Counted from the stretch's first letter, positions 26,874-35,249 are shown. The stretch: 35,422 nt of DNA from an uncultured Clostridia bacterium (GCA_944354265.1 CALVPX010000015.1:1-35422); one strand, 5' to 3'. Numbers and translations are program-made. Notes: generated from the letters alone by a model not told the origin.

Positions 26874-27005
26874 GCGCCGCGCTGTATAGCGCGGCGCGTT
26901 TACGGTTATGGGTTGCCTTAGCAACGTTATGATTGTCTTTTCCTTGCGAAAAAGACAAGTTATGGCAAAAATTATGCGGCGTAGCCGCACGCGGCTATGC
27001 CGCGT
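26874..27005 (+). repeat. Hairpin array with GTTATG linkers (array 2)
   Basis: Five hairpins: GCGCCGCGCT/AGCGCGGCGC (26874-26897), GTTGC/GCAAC (26912-26925), GTCTTTTC/GAAAAAGAC (26935-26956), GCGGC/GCCGC (26976-26988) and ACGCGGC/GCCGCGT (26989-27005). GTTATG linkers fall at 26905, 26926 and 26959, with ATTATG at 26971. The segment 26957-26976 matches the corresponding segment of array 3. Confidence 0.8.
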
Positions 27006-27124
27006 CATACTGAGCGGAGCAGGACGTAGACCTGCGCAGTCGAATGTATCTTGTTTGGTTTCATACCAAACAAGATCTTTCAACTTCGTTCGTCACAAAA
27101 GTTCCTCACTCCGCTCAAGATGAC
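27004..27124. repeat. GTCAT-ended palindromic repeat, copy 6
   Basis: The 121-bp element runs from GTCATACTGAGC to GCTCAAGATGAC, with an inner TTGTTTGGT/ACCAAACAA hairpin. Closest relative is 6797-6915. It begins inside the last arm of array 2. Confidence 0.8.
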
Positions 27125-27177
27125 AAGGGGTGTAACAATTACACATCTTTCAGGAACCCCTATATTTGCGCGAAGAG

Positions 27178-27207
27178 TTGACTTTGAGAGCTTTACGGTG
27201 ATAAAAT
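27178..27207 (+). promoter_or_regulatory. Promoter of the glycosylase operon
   Basis: TTGACT (27178-27183), an 18-bp spacer and TAAAAT (27202-27207). Confidence 0.75.
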
Positions 27208-27244
27208 AATAGATGCGCATGTGAGCATGCACGGAGTTTTACCT

Positions 27245-28066
27245 ATGAAATTTGACTACGACAGTACATACTTCAACCCGACGGATGTCTTGGAGTGCGG
27301 GCAGATTTTTCGCTTTGAGCCCTTCAAGGAGGGCTACAGGGTGTATTCGGCAGACAAGGACTGCTATGTGCACACCGAAGGTGCAAGGACGATAGTCGAG
27401 AGCGACCACCCCGACTACTTTTATAATTTCTTCGACCTCGAGAGGGACTATTCGGAGATAATAAAGATGGCCGAGAGCTTCGGCGTGACCTTCCTGACCG
27501 AGGCGTGCCATAAAGCCAAGGGACTACGCCTTTTGAATCAGAACCGCGAAGAGATGATATACTCCTTCATCATCTCGCAGAACAACAACATTCCGAGGAT
27601 AAAGGGCATTATCTCGCGCATATGTGCGGGGTTAGGGCAAAAAACGGACTCACCCTTCGGCGACTTTTACGCCTTCCCCACCTCCGCCGCGTTGGCTTCA
27701 AAGGAGCCCGAATATTACAAGGCTTTGGGCGCGGGTTACCGCGACGTATTCCTCTCGGACACGGCCAAGCGCATAGCCGCCGAGGGCGTAAGTCACCTTG
27801 AAGATATGAACTACGACGAGCTAAGAAAAACGTTGCTCACATACAAGGGCATAGGCCCCAAGGTTGCCGACTGCATATGCCTGTTCGGCTTCGGCAAGCG
27901 GGACGCCTTCCCCGTGGACACATGGATTGAAAAGCTGTACCACGAGGACTTTGGCGGCACTTTGACTGACAGGAGCAAAATAAACGCATACTTTACCTCC
28001 CTTTTCGGCGCGTATTCGGGGTATGTGCAACAGTATTTATTTTACGCAAAACGCGCAAACTTGTAA
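27245..28066 (+). CDS. ogg: 8-oxoguanine DNA glycosylase (OGG1 type)
   Basis: Removes 8-oxoguanine opposite C from oxidised DNA and nicks the backbone. The 273-residue protein has the OGG1 N-terminal domain (CGQIFRFEP) and the helix-hairpin-helix-GPD segment YKGIGPKVADCICLFGFGK with the catalytic Lys, followed by AFPVDTWI with the essential Asp. ATG at 27245, with GGAG 8 bases upstream, is preferred over a frame start at 27221. The next gene starts one base after the stop, so the two are co-transcribed. Confidence 0.93.
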   Translation: MKFDYDSTYFNPTDVLECGQIFRFEPFKEGYRVYSADKDCYVHTEGARTIVESDHPDYFYNFFDLERDYSEIIKMAESFGVTFLTEACHKAKGLRLLNQNREEMIYSFIISQNNNIPRIKGIISRICAGLGQKTDSPFGDFYAFPTSAALASKEPEYYKALGAGYRDVFLSDTAKRIAAEGVSHLEDMNYDELRKTLLTYKGIGPKVADCICLFGFGKRDAFPVDTWIEKLYHEDFGGTLTDRSKINAYFTSLFGAYSGYVQQYLFYAKRANL

Positions 28067-28067
28067 T

Positions 28068-28739
28068 ATGCCCGACTATTTTACCCACTCCATTCTTTCG
28101 GGAATAATTTTTGAAAAACTCGATAAGGACGTAAGGCAACAGATTGCCGACAGAAAGCTGTACCTTTTGGGTGCGCAGGGCGGCGACGTGTTCTTTATGT
28201 ACAACCTCAACAAGTCGGCAAACCTCGGAAGAAGGCTGCACGGCCTCGACGCCATGTTTGTGTTCAATAGCCTTATGGACGCCAACCCCTCCTACGCCGC
28301 GGGCTACGCCACCCACTACGCGCTCGACAGCACGCTACACCCCGCAGTATATGCCTTTGAAGCCACTTCGCGCGCGCCGTTTGCCCACCTTGCATTTGAA
28401 AAGGACATAGGGCTATATGTTTCGCGCAAAGTTGCCACACCGCGCAAGATCATGCCCAAAGAGGACGTTTGCGGCGCCACTTTCGCCATATACGACGCCG
28501 TAAAAAAGCTGGACGACAGCATAACCCTGACGGGCGTGGAGCGCTGTTTAAAGCGCTACTTTGCCTACACGCGCACTATTTATGCGCGCAAAAAGCAGAG
28601 TTATAAGTTTGACTACGACTACTCCTCCCTCTCCCCGCTCATAGACGAGGGCATAGAGGCGGGCGTAAGAGCCGTGACCTGCGTGATTGAAAAACAGCTC
28701 GACCCCCAAGTCTTTTCCAAGAGCTTTTTACAGCATTGA
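28068..28739 (+). CDS. Zinc-dependent phospholipase C family protein
   Basis: A 223-residue protein of the Zn-dependent phospholipase C-like family. It begins MPDYFTHS and carries likely metal ligands in GDVFFMY, GRRLHGLD and YATHYALDSTLHP (about residues 45-100). No signal peptide is seen, so it is intracellular or the true substrate is not a membrane lipid. ATG at 28068 is chosen over an earlier in-frame start that would overlap the glycosylase by 14 codons. Role unknown. Confidence 0.82.
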   Translation: MPDYFTHSILSGIIFEKLDKDVRQQIADRKLYLLGAQGGDVFFMYNLNKSANLGRRLHGLDAMFVFNSLMDANPSYAAGYATHYALDSTLHPAVYAFEATSRAPFAHLAFEKDIGLYVSRKVATPRKIMPKEDVCGATFAIYDAVKKLDDSITLTGVERCLKRYFAYTRTIYARKKQSYKFDYDYSSLSPLIDEGIEAGVRAVTCVIEKQLDPQVFSKSFLQH

Positions 28740-28762
28740 GTTGCCCAAATATTGCTATATTG

Positions 28763-28891
28763 TAGGCTCCCTTGTGCAAAGGGAGCTGTCACGCGAAGCG
28801 TGACTGAGGGATTGTTAACTTATTTTATTTACTACGGCGGCTCCGCCGCCTACAATCCCCCCCTTTATCCCCCCCTTTACACAAGGGGGGC
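28763..28891 (+). repeat. Composite hairpin repeat, copy 2
   Basis: The same hairpin order as 20401-20527. The inner stem is GGCGG/CCGCC here and GGCGC/GCGCC there, with the outer GGGATTGT/ACAATCCC stem kept. Located just after the phospholipase-like gene. Confidence 0.8.
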
Positions 28892-28959
28892 TTTGTGTGT
28901 TGCATCTGTCCCCTCTATGTAAGGGTCGGGGGTTCCCTGTCATTTCGAGATAGTTAGAA

Positions 28960-28984
28960 GCGCCGCGCTTAAAAAGCGCGGCGC
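28960..28984. terminator. Hairpin at the end of the SpoIVFB-like gene
   Basis: GCGCCGCGCTT pairs perfectly with AAGCGCGGCGC, followed on the plus strand by GTTTA. It is almost the same hairpin as 26874-26897, so it belongs to the dispersed hairpin stock. Confidence 0.65.
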
Positions 28985-29012
28985 GTTTAAATTTTAAAGT
29001 TGCTATCAAAAT

Positions 29013-29816
29013 TTATTGCACAGGGCAATCGAAGACGCCGTCGTATATGCCCCTCTCGGCGATTATGCTGTACAGCTCATCCTGAGTTATTTCGCGGCCG
29101 TCGGGGGTGCGCAGTATTAGATAGCGCTTGTCGTCCAACAGGCGCACCGCCCCCTTTACCGTCAGCGAGGGGTCGACAATGACCGTCTTTACCTCCATTC
29201 CCCGCCTGAGTGCCGCACGCGAGGCGTAGTTTATGCGCACGGCGGGCGGACTCTTTTCGAGCGCGGAGCACAGCAAAAAGAGCGCAAAGAACAAAAATGT
29301 TATGTTGTAACCGCTGATGAAGAAGCACGCGATGAGCAGCGCGGCGAATATAATGTTGGTGACGCGCAGCACAATTTTTGCCGTCCTCTCCTTAAAGAAG
29401 TGGCACAGCACGCACTTTGCCACCCTGCCGCCGTCGAGCGGGTAGGCGGGCAAAAGGTTGACAATCAGCATGGCGAGCGAGGCGTACATAATAGTGTCGG
29501 TAAAGGCGTAGGTTGAGGGAAAAAACCACCACAGCCCCGCGAGGAACACGCATATGCAGGCGTTTACGGCGGGGCCCGCAAGGGCGAGGGCGACCTCGTC
29601 CCGCCACTTTATGCCGTCGATTTGACACACAGCCGCCGCGCCGTAGGGCATGAGCTTTATCTGTTTGCACTCATACCCCAATTTTGCCGCGCAAAAAACG
29701 TGACCGCACTCGTGCAGGAGGGCGGTCAACGCGCAGATGATACTTACAAAAAACCCGCCGAAAAAGGCGCAGAAGATGATGACCGCAAAGAACAGCGGGT
29801 GAATGGAAAACTTCAC
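29013..29816 (-). CDS. spoIVFB: M50 site-2 protease, SpoIVFB-like
   Basis: An intramembrane metalloprotease. In sporulating Firmicutes SpoIVFB cleaves pro-sigma-K at the outer forespore membrane. Visible are the zinc motif HECGH (about residue 35-39) in a membrane helix, the second motif NLLPAYPLDGGRV, six or so membrane spans, and a C-terminal CBS-like region. TTG at 29825 is in frame, but GTG at 29816 overlaps the upstream stop as GTGA and has GGA at a fitting distance, so it is preferred (267 residues). Follows the spoIVFA-like gene, as in Bacillus. Confidence 0.87.
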   Translation of the reverse strand: MKFSIHPLFFAVIIFCAFFGGFFVSIICALTALLHECGHVFCAAKLGYECKQIKLMPYGAAAVCQIDGIKWRDEVALALAGPAVNACICVFLAGLWWFFPSTYAFTDTIMYASLAMLIVNLLPAYPLDGGRVAKCVLCHFFKERTAKIVLRVTNIIFAALLIACFFISGYNITFLFFALFLLCSALEKSPPAVRINYASRAALRRGMEVKTVIVDPSLTVKGAVRLLDDKRYLILRTPDGREITQDELYSIIAERGIYDGVFDCPVQ

Positions 29817-30550
29817 GAATTCCAAACGGGAACGGCGCCGTCGAGGGTGTAGCCGCTGATTACCGTGTCGCCGTCGTACATGCTGACGCGCACCTCGTTG
29901 GAGCCGTCAGAATAGGCAAAGGGAATGTTGGCCTTGACCTCGTCGCCGGCGGCGTAATAGACGTTGCTCAGCCCCGTAAACACGCTTGAGAAGGTTGAAG
30001 TGTGGGCAATCTCCACGGTGTAGAGCCCGTCGCTCTCCGTTACGGACGAAACCGTTCCGTCGCACACGGGATATACGGCCGTCTGCCCGGTGAAAGTTAT
30101 CACGCCGCCCGCCGCCTGACTGACTTCGGCGTCGGACAGCTGACTGACCACGGGGGAGAGCTCCAAATCGGTGTAGTTGATCTCCTGCACGGTCGGCTGC
30201 GAGAAGCCCGAGACGAGGTTGTTGATTGCGGTGTTGTCTACGAGGGCGTTGGTCAAAAATATGCCGCCCGCCAAAAGGCACGCCGCAACGGCTTCGGCTA
30301 TTAAAATAGTGTTAGTGCCGTCGCTCGTCTTGGTTTTGGTTGCAACGGGTTCGGTGAGGTCCTCCGTCTGAATAAAATCGGCGCGGACGGACACGTCCTC
30401 CGCTTCGGCGCGGCTGTTGACGCTTGCGAGCACGTCGTCCTTGAGGTCCTCCTTTTGTACCGCCTTGCGCCTGAAGAATCCGCGCTTTTTTACCACATTG
30501 ACGGTGCTGACGGGAATTTCGAGCATTTCGGCGTATTCCAAATTATCCAT
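29813..30550 (-). CDS. spoIVFA: SpoIVFA-like protein with degenerate LytM/M23 domain
   Basis: A 245-residue protein: cytosolic charged N-terminus, one membrane span at about 83-101 and an outside domain whose end resembles a LytM/M23 fold (VYPVCDGTVSSVTESDG, then VEIAHTSTFSSVFTGL and AGDEVKANIPFA). The M23 zinc ligands are not recognisable, as in SpoIVFA, which regulates SpoIVFB rather than cutting peptidoglycan. ATG at 30550, with GGAGG 6 bases upstream, sets the start. A CGTATAAT box at about 30579-30586 could be a -10 for sigma-A or, loosely, sigma-E. Function is inferred mainly from gene order. Confidence 0.78.
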   Translation of the reverse strand: MDNLEYAEMLEIPVSTVNVVKKRGFFRRKAVQKEDLKDDVLASVNSRAEAEDVSVRADFIQTEDLTEPVATKTKTSDGTNTILIAEAVAACLLAGGIFLTNALVDNTAINNLVSGFSQPTVQEINYTDLELSPVVSQLSDAEVSQAAGGVITFTGQTAVYPVCDGTVSSVTESDGLYTVEIAHTSTFSSVFTGLSNVYYAAGDEVKANIPFAYSDGSNEVRVSMYDGDTVISGYTLDGAVPVWNS

Positions 30551-30645
30551 TTTAAGCCTCCGGGAAAAGTTATATTCCATTATACGCCCGAAAGGCTCAC
30601 ATTAGAACTGCCCGCAAAAAATTTTGGGACAAGCCCTTCCCACTT

Positions 30646-30680
30646 CGCGCAAATACTACAGTTTTGCGCGAGTGCTAAGG
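30646..30680 (+). repeat. Hairpin-AGTGCTAA module
   Basis: CGCGCAAA/TTTGCGCG, an 8-bp stem with loop TACTACAGT, then AGTGCTAAGG and TTTATTATT. The copy at 33059 has CGTGCAAA/TTTGCACG, a paired change that keeps the stem. Confidence 0.7.
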
Positions 30681-30813
30681 TTTATTATTCCTTGGGTCGA
30701 AATGACAACTCTCCACCCGTCATCTTGCGCAAACCCTTCCGTCACGCTTCGCGTGCCACCTCCCCTTAACTAAGTGGAGGCTATAATGCGGTTTTGCGCC
30801 GAAGCCCCCCTTT

Positions 30814-30936
30814 GTCATTTCGAGCGCAGTCGAGAAATCTCGGAGCGACAGCGACGGACAAAGGGGACGTTGGTTATGGACTTCGTTTTGGAGATTTCTC
30901 CGCTTCGCGCAATGATTGCGCTTCGGTCGAAATGAC
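30814..30936. repeat. GTCAT-ended palindromic repeat, copy 7
   Basis: The 123-bp element runs from GTCATTTCGAGC to CGAAATGAC, with inner GAGAAATCTC and GAGATTTCTC arms. Confidence 0.8.
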
Positions 30937-30989
30937 AAAAATACGCGGCGGCGCCGATGGTGCCGCCGCAAAATGCTTGCATATAAATA

Positions 30990-31823
30990 TTATATAATTG
31001 CCGAAAGGGCTGTAGAAAGCCTTACAAAATCATGAGGTGCGAGTGTTTCGCCGCGCGCCTTTAAATCTATTCCGCAGGACTCAAGGGCGGCTTCTGTCTG
31101 TCCGCGGGAGAGCGAAAAGGTGCGGCAGAGGTTATTTTCCAAGGTCTTGCGGCGGGCGCCGAACGCCGCCTGCACCACCTTTTTATACATGCCCTCGTCC
31201 ACGCTGCCAAGTCTGCCGCGTTGAATATCTATGCGCACGACGGCGCTGTCGACATTGGGTGCGGGGTAGAACATTTCCCGCCCCACCCGCAGCACCTTTT
31301 TGCACGAGGCATACAGGGCGATATTTGCGGTGATTGCGCCATAGTCGGGGGTGTTTGGCGGGGCGCACAGGCGGTCTGCCACCTCCTCCTGCACCATTAC
31401 GGTCAGCGAAAGGCACTTAAGTGAGTGCTCCAAAAGCATCATTATGAGGGGCGTGGTTATATAGTAGGGCAGGTTTGCCACCACGCGGTAGGGCGGAAGC
31501 TCCCTTTCGAGCACGTCGAGGCGGAGCTTTAAAAAGTCCCTGAAGGTGACCTCCACATTTTCAAGCCCGGCGAGCGTTTGGGCGAGCACGGGCTGTAAGG
31601 TTTTATCTATCTCATATGCGTGCACGAACGCCGCCTTTTGCGCAAGAGCGCGCGTAAGAGTGCCGGCGCCGCAGCCTATCTCCACCACATGGCAGCCCTC
31701 GGCGCCCGAGAGGTCGACAATGCGGCCGAGAAGAGACTCGTCCGTTAAAAAGTTCTGCCCGTACTGTTTTTTGAAGTTGAACCCCGCTCCCGCGAGGGTA
31801 TTTTTTAAACTTTTATCTTCCAT
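30990..31823 (-). CDS. rsmA: 16S rRNA dimethyladenosine transferase
   Basis: Dimethylates A1518 and A1519 of 16S rRNA late in small-subunit assembly. The 277-residue length is normal, with QYGQNFLTD, the SAM motif VEIGCGAGTLT, and the target-base motif NLPYYITTP. ATG at 31823 starts the family N-terminus (MEDKSLKNTL); an upstream in-frame ATG at 31868 lacks homology. It lies 124 bases after tatD, with a hairpin between, in the conserved metG-tatD-(rnmV)-rsmA neighbourhood; rnmV is absent. Confidence 0.96.
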   Translation of the reverse strand: MEDKSLKNTLAGAGFNFKKQYGQNFLTDESLLGRIVDLSGAEGCHVVEIGCGAGTLTRALAQKAAFVHAYEIDKTLQPVLAQTLAGLENVEVTFRDFLKLRLDVLERELPPYRVVANLPYYITTPLIMMLLEHSLKCLSLTVMVQEEVADRLCAPPNTPDYGAITANIALYASCKKVLRVGREMFYPAPNVDSAVVRIDIQRGRLGSVDEGMYKKVVQAAFGARRKTLENNLCRTFSLSRGQTEAALESCGIDLKARGETLAPHDFVRLSTALSAII

Positions 31824-31919
31824 AATTTGTAAGCGCCGCATGCGGATAAGCGCCGCGGCTTTGCCCATACTGATGATGTGAACTTCGAAATTATTTGAAC
31901 TTCACCCTACAAAAGATTG

Positions 31920-31946
31920 GTTGGCAGCCGCATTTGCGGTTGCCAA
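31920..31946. terminator. Hairpin after tatD
   Basis: TTGGCAGCCGC pairs with GCGGTTGCCAA (one G-T pair) directly after the tatD stop. The T-rich side is on the plus strand, so minus-strand termination is likely partial and rsmA may still be read through. Confidence 0.5.
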
Positions 31947-31947
31947 C

Positions 31948-32724
31948 TTATTTTTTTAATTTGGGAAACAGCCGCTCGGCATTGTCGCGCACGGCGGAGC
32001 ACATTTCCTTTTCGCCCACACCCTTTATCTGCGCCATATTACGCGTTATTTCGGGGATACTGCGGGGTGTATTGGGGAATTGACCGAACGCCGACGAGGG
32101 CGAAAGATAGGGGCTGTCCGTTTCGGTGAGCAACCTGTCGATGGGAATGGCCTCAATGGCACGCCTCGGCTTTTTGCTGCGGCGGTAGGTTGAAGTGCCG
32201 CCGAAGGAGAAGTACGCGCCGAGGGACAAAAAGCCACCCACCATCTCGGGAGAGTACGAATAGCAGTGCAGCAGAAAGCCGTGTCTGAGCATGGACGCAT
32301 TGTCCTTGAGAAAGTTTAATGTGTCCTCGGCGCAGTCGCGCGAGTGTATCTGCACGGGCATGTCAAGCCTGTCGGCAATTTCAAGCTGCGCCTTGAAGAA
32401 GTGGTGCTGCCTCTCCCTGTCGGTATCGGGATAGTGATAGTCGAGCCCGATTTCACCCAACGCTATGCACTTGGGGTGGTTGCACAGCTGTTCGATTTCG
32501 TGCAGGTCGTCAAAGGAGCAGTGCTTGAGCTCGGTGGGGTGAAGGCCCGCGGTGAAATATATGCAGTCGTACCACTCGGCAAGGTCCCTGCACATGCGGG
32601 ACGAGGGCAGGTCAAAGCCGACGGTGACCAATCTGTCGACGCCGTCTTTAAGGCAGCTGCGGACGAGTTCCTCCACAGAGCCGTAATCTTTTAAGTTGAG
32701 ATGGCAATGGATATCTGTATACAT
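31948..32724 (-). CDS. tatD: TatD-family metal-dependent deoxyribonuclease
   Basis: A 258-residue TIM-barrel hydrolase of the amidohydrolase superfamily. TatD proteins have 3'-5' exonuclease and D-aminoacyl-tRNA deacylase-like activities. Metal residues are visible in DIHCHLN, GEIGLDYHY, QIHSRD, LLHCYS and TETDSPYLSP. The open frame extends 96 codons upstream through repeat DNA; ATG at 32724, with AAGGA 4 bases before it, is the true start. The conserved partner of metG and rsmA. Confidence 0.96.
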   Translation of the reverse strand: MYTDIHCHLNLKDYGSVEELVRSCLKDGVDRLVTVGFDLPSSRMCRDLAEWYDCIYFTAGLHPTELKHCSFDDLHEIEQLCNHPKCIALGEIGLDYHYPDTDRERQHHFFKAQLEIADRLDMPVQIHSRDCAEDTLNFLKDNASMLRHGFLLHCYSYSPEMVGGFLSLGAYFSFGGTSTYRRSKKPRRAIEAIPIDRLLTETDSPYLSPSSAFGQFPNTPRSIPEITRNMAQIKGVGEKEMCSAVRDNAERLFPKLKK

Positions 32725-32731
32725 ATAGTCC

Positions 32732-32880
32732 TTGTCGCTCGTGTCGTGCAGTGGCGCGACACGCAGCGAGGTTGCTTTGGTCGCGAAATCGCTTAACGGC
32801 AGAAATGAATTCCGCCTACGCCGCCTCGGCATTATATTATTAAGAATTGTCGCTCGCGTCGTGCAGTGGCGCGACAGGCG
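32732..32880. repeat. Pair of 33-bp direct repeats
   Basis: Copies at 32732-32764 and 32847-32880 differ at only two or three bases. Each can form TGTCG/CGACA-type hairpins around CAGTGG. The 82 bases between are unique in the window. Confidence 0.8.
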
Positions 32881-32892
32881 TTCCCCTATTCT

Positions 32893-33120
32893 GTCATTTC
32901 GAGCGAAGCGGCGTATTGCCGCCGCGCAGTCGAGAAATCCCCCAAACGAAGTCAGACTGCGTTCACACAGATTTCTCCGTACGCTCGTCGGGGCAAACTT
33001 CGCTTTATACAAGAAATGTAGCCATTTCTTGCAAGCTTGCTACGTTGCCCCTCCTCTTCGTGCAAATACTACAGTTTTGCACGAGGGCTAAAGTTTATTA
33101 TATTCATTAGTCGAAATGAC
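32893..33120. repeat. Large GTCAT-ended element, copy 8
   Basis: The 228-bp element runs from GTCATTTCGAGC to CGAAATGAC. Inside are an AAGAAATG/CATTTCTT hairpin and the module CGTGCAAA/TTTGCACG-AGGGCTAAA (33059-33093). Confidence 0.75.
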
Positions 33121-33138
33121 ACAATAAATTTTCTTAAG

Positions 33139-33169
33139 TGCATATCCTCTTATGCACAATGCGCGTTAA
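33139..33169 (-). repeat. Stop-adjacent hairpin repeat, copy 2
   Basis: Directly after the metG stop on the minus strand: TTAACGC, then ATTGTGCAT, loop AAGAGGAT and ATGCAC. It matches the repeat after the permease gene (12760-12796). Confidence 0.65.
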
Positions 33170-35163
33170 CTTAACAAACTTCCGTCGGGAACGTCCTTTT
33201 CGGGGCTGACTATCGAGAGGGTGCCGTCGGGCGCTTCGGCGCAGACGATCATGCCCTCGCTCATTATGCCCTTCATTTCCCTAGGGGGCAGATTGGTGAC
33301 GACAATCACCCTCTTGCCCACCATCTCCTCGGCGGTGTAGTGCTTGGCTATGCCCGAAAGAATGGACAGAGTTTTGTCGCCAACGCTCACCGTTTCGTGC
33401 AGAAGCTTGCTCTTTTTAACGGGCTCGCAGGCAATTACCGTACCCACGCGCATCTCTATCTTTGCAAAGTCGTCTATGGTTATGGGCGCCTTGTGCTCAA
33501 CTTCGGGGGCGGGCGCCGCCTCCGCCTTCTGCTTTTCGGAAATGGCCTTAATAATCGGCTCGATATCGGCCTGCTTTAAGCGCTCAAACAGCGTTTCGGG
33601 CGCGTTGGTTACGGCATATCCGGGGGGCAATCCAAATTTATCGAGGTCGGCATACGCCCTCACGGCGCCGCCCGTCTGCGCCAATATTTTATCGGCAGTC
33701 GCGGGCATGAAGGGCTGCAAAAGGTTTGCGCCTATGCTTATTGCCTCCAACAGATTATAGAGCACGCGCTCAAGCCTGCCCTTTTGCGCCTCGTCCTTGG
33801 CGAGCACCCACGGGGTGGTTTCGTCGATATATTTATTTGCCCTGCGGAAGAGCTGCCACAGCTCGTCCAACGCGTCGGCAATTTTGCACTCGTCCACCTT
33901 TGCCGCCACGCGGTCGCGGGAGGTGCGTGCGATTGCCGCCAACTCCTCATCCACTCCCTCCATGGGGGCGGCGGGAGAAACCTTTCCGCCGAAGTACTGA
34001 TTTGTCATGGCGACGGTGCGCTTTACAAGGTTGCCGAGGGTATTTGCAAGGTCGGAATTGTGCCTGTCGGTCATCAGCTCCCACGTTATAATGCCGTCGT
34101 TTAAGAAGGGCATTTCGTGCAGGACAAAATAGCGCACGCTGTCCACGCCGTAGACGGACACGAGGTCATCGGCATACATAACGTTGCCCTTGCTCTTGGA
34201 CATTTTGTCGCCGCCCTGCAACAGCCAAGGGTGGCCGAACACCTTTTGGGGCAGGGGCAGCCCCATTGCCATCAAAAATATCGGCCAATATATGGTGTGG
34301 AAGCGGATTATATCCTTGCCGATGACGTGGATATCGGCGGGCCAATACTTTTTGAATGTGTCGGACGGGCTGTCACCGTCGTAGCCGATGCCCGTGATGT
34401 AGTTTGTCAGCGCGTCAAGCCAAACATAAATTACATGCTTATCGTCAAAGTCTACGGGCACGCCCCACTTGAATGACGTGCGCGACACACACAAGTCCTG
34501 TAATTTTGTCTTAAGAGTGCCGTTTTCGGCGGCGGCCAAAATTTCCTCGTCGCTCTTGCCGATGAACTCGTCGGCGAGCAGGAAGTTATTCATCATCTCG
34601 TTCTTGCGCGCGACGGGCTGAATGAAGTCGGGATGGGTGACAATGTGCTTGACGAGCCTATCGGCATACTTGCCCATTTTAAAGAAGTAGGCCTCCTCCT
34701 CGGCGGGCTTGACCTCCCTGCCGCAGTCGGGGCACCTGCCGTTTACAAGCTGACTCTCCGTCCAAAAGCTTTCGCAGGGGGTGCAGTACATGCCCTTGTA
34801 GGAGCTCTTGTAGATATCCCCTTGCTCGTAGAACTTTTTAAAAATTTTCTGAACCTGACGCTCGTGATAGTCGTCGGTGGTGCGGATAAATTTATCGTAG
34901 GAGATATTCATTAACCCCCATATATCCTTGATCTGAGCGGCTATGCCGTCGACAAACTGCTTGGGCGCGACGCCCTTTTCGGCGGCCTTGAGCTCGATCT
35001 TCTGCCCGTGCTCGTCCGTGCCAGTCATGAAGAAGACGTCGTACCCCTCCATCCTCTTCATGCGGGCTATTGCGTCGGTTAAAATAATCTCGTAGGTGTT
35101 GCCTATGTGCGGCTTGCCCGATGTGTAAGTTATAGCGGTGGTTATATAAAATTTTTCTGCCAT
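33166..35163 (-). CDS. metG: Methionyl-tRNA synthetase
   Basis: Charges tRNA-Met. The 665-residue, class I enzyme has the HIGH-like motif GKPHIGNTYE, a zinc knuckle (CTPCESF...CPDCGRE, about 127-147), the KMSKS loop, an anticodon-binding helical domain, and a C-terminal EMAP/Trbp111-like tRNA-binding domain (about 555-665, beginning IDDFAKIEMRVGTV). The second ATG (35163) is chosen because GGGAG lies 7 bases upstream of it but only 1 base from the first. No T-box is seen in the leader. Confidence 0.97.
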   Translation of the reverse strand: MAEKFYITTAITYTSGKPHIGNTYEIILTDAIARMKRMEGYDVFFMTGTDEHGQKIELKAAEKGVAPKQFVDGIAAQIKDIWGLMNISYDKFIRTTDDYHERQVQKIFKKFYEQGDIYKSSYKGMYCTPCESFWTESQLVNGRCPDCGREVKPAEEEAYFFKMGKYADRLVKHIVTHPDFIQPVARKNEMMNNFLLADEFIGKSDEEILAAAENGTLKTKLQDLCVSRTSFKWGVPVDFDDKHVIYVWLDALTNYITGIGYDGDSPSDTFKKYWPADIHVIGKDIIRFHTIYWPIFLMAMGLPLPQKVFGHPWLLQGGDKMSKSKGNVMYADDLVSVYGVDSVRYFVLHEMPFLNDGIITWELMTDRHNSDLANTLGNLVKRTVAMTNQYFGGKVSPAAPMEGVDEELAAIARTSRDRVAAKVDECKIADALDELWQLFRRANKYIDETTPWVLAKDEAQKGRLERVLYNLLEAISIGANLLQPFMPATADKILAQTGGAVRAYADLDKFGLPPGYAVTNAPETLFERLKQADIEPIIKAISEKQKAEAAPAPEVEHKAPITIDDFAKIEMRVGTVIACEPVKKSKLLHETVSVGDKTLSILSGIAKHYTAEEMVGKRVIVVTNLPPREMKGIMSEGMIVCAEAPDGTLSIVSPEKDVPDGSLLS

Positions 35164-35220
35164 ATACATTCTCCCGTGCGGCGTACCCCGCCGCCCTGCA
35201 AGTAAAAGTTTTCGCTTTAA

Positions 35221-35249
35221 AATATACCATATTTTAAATTAATTGTAAA
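35221..35249 (-). promoter_or_regulatory. Promoter of metG
   Basis: On the minus strand, TTTACA (35244-35249), a 17-bp spacer ending TGG and TATATT (35221-35226). Confidence 0.75.

Larger units (their letters stand above)
26822..27244. other. 423-bp gene-free region with hairpin array and palindrome
   Basis: Contains the terminator (26823-26862), hairpin array 2 (26874-27005), a GTCAT-ended element directly joined to it (27004-27124) and the promoter of the glycosylase gene (27178-27207). Confidence 0.75.
30551..30989. other. 439-bp gene-free region
   Basis: Contains the possible spoIVFA promoter, the hairpin-AGTGCTAA module (30646-30680) and a GTCAT-ended element (30814-30936). A degenerate minus-strand relative of the composite repeat lies at about 30735-30785. 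No gene seen. Confidence 0.7.
32725..33165. other. 441-bp gene-free region between metG and tatD
   Basis: Contains a 33-bp direct repeat (32732-32764 and 32847-32880), a large GTCAT-ended element (32893-33120) with the hairpin-AGGGCTAA module, and the stop-adjacent hairpin (33139-33169). I see no clear promoter for tatD. Confidence 0.75.

Noticed and set aside
32725..33012. N-terminal extension of TatD
   Set aside because: These 96 codons run through repeat DNA and lack homology; the family start MYTDIHCHLN has its own ribosome site.
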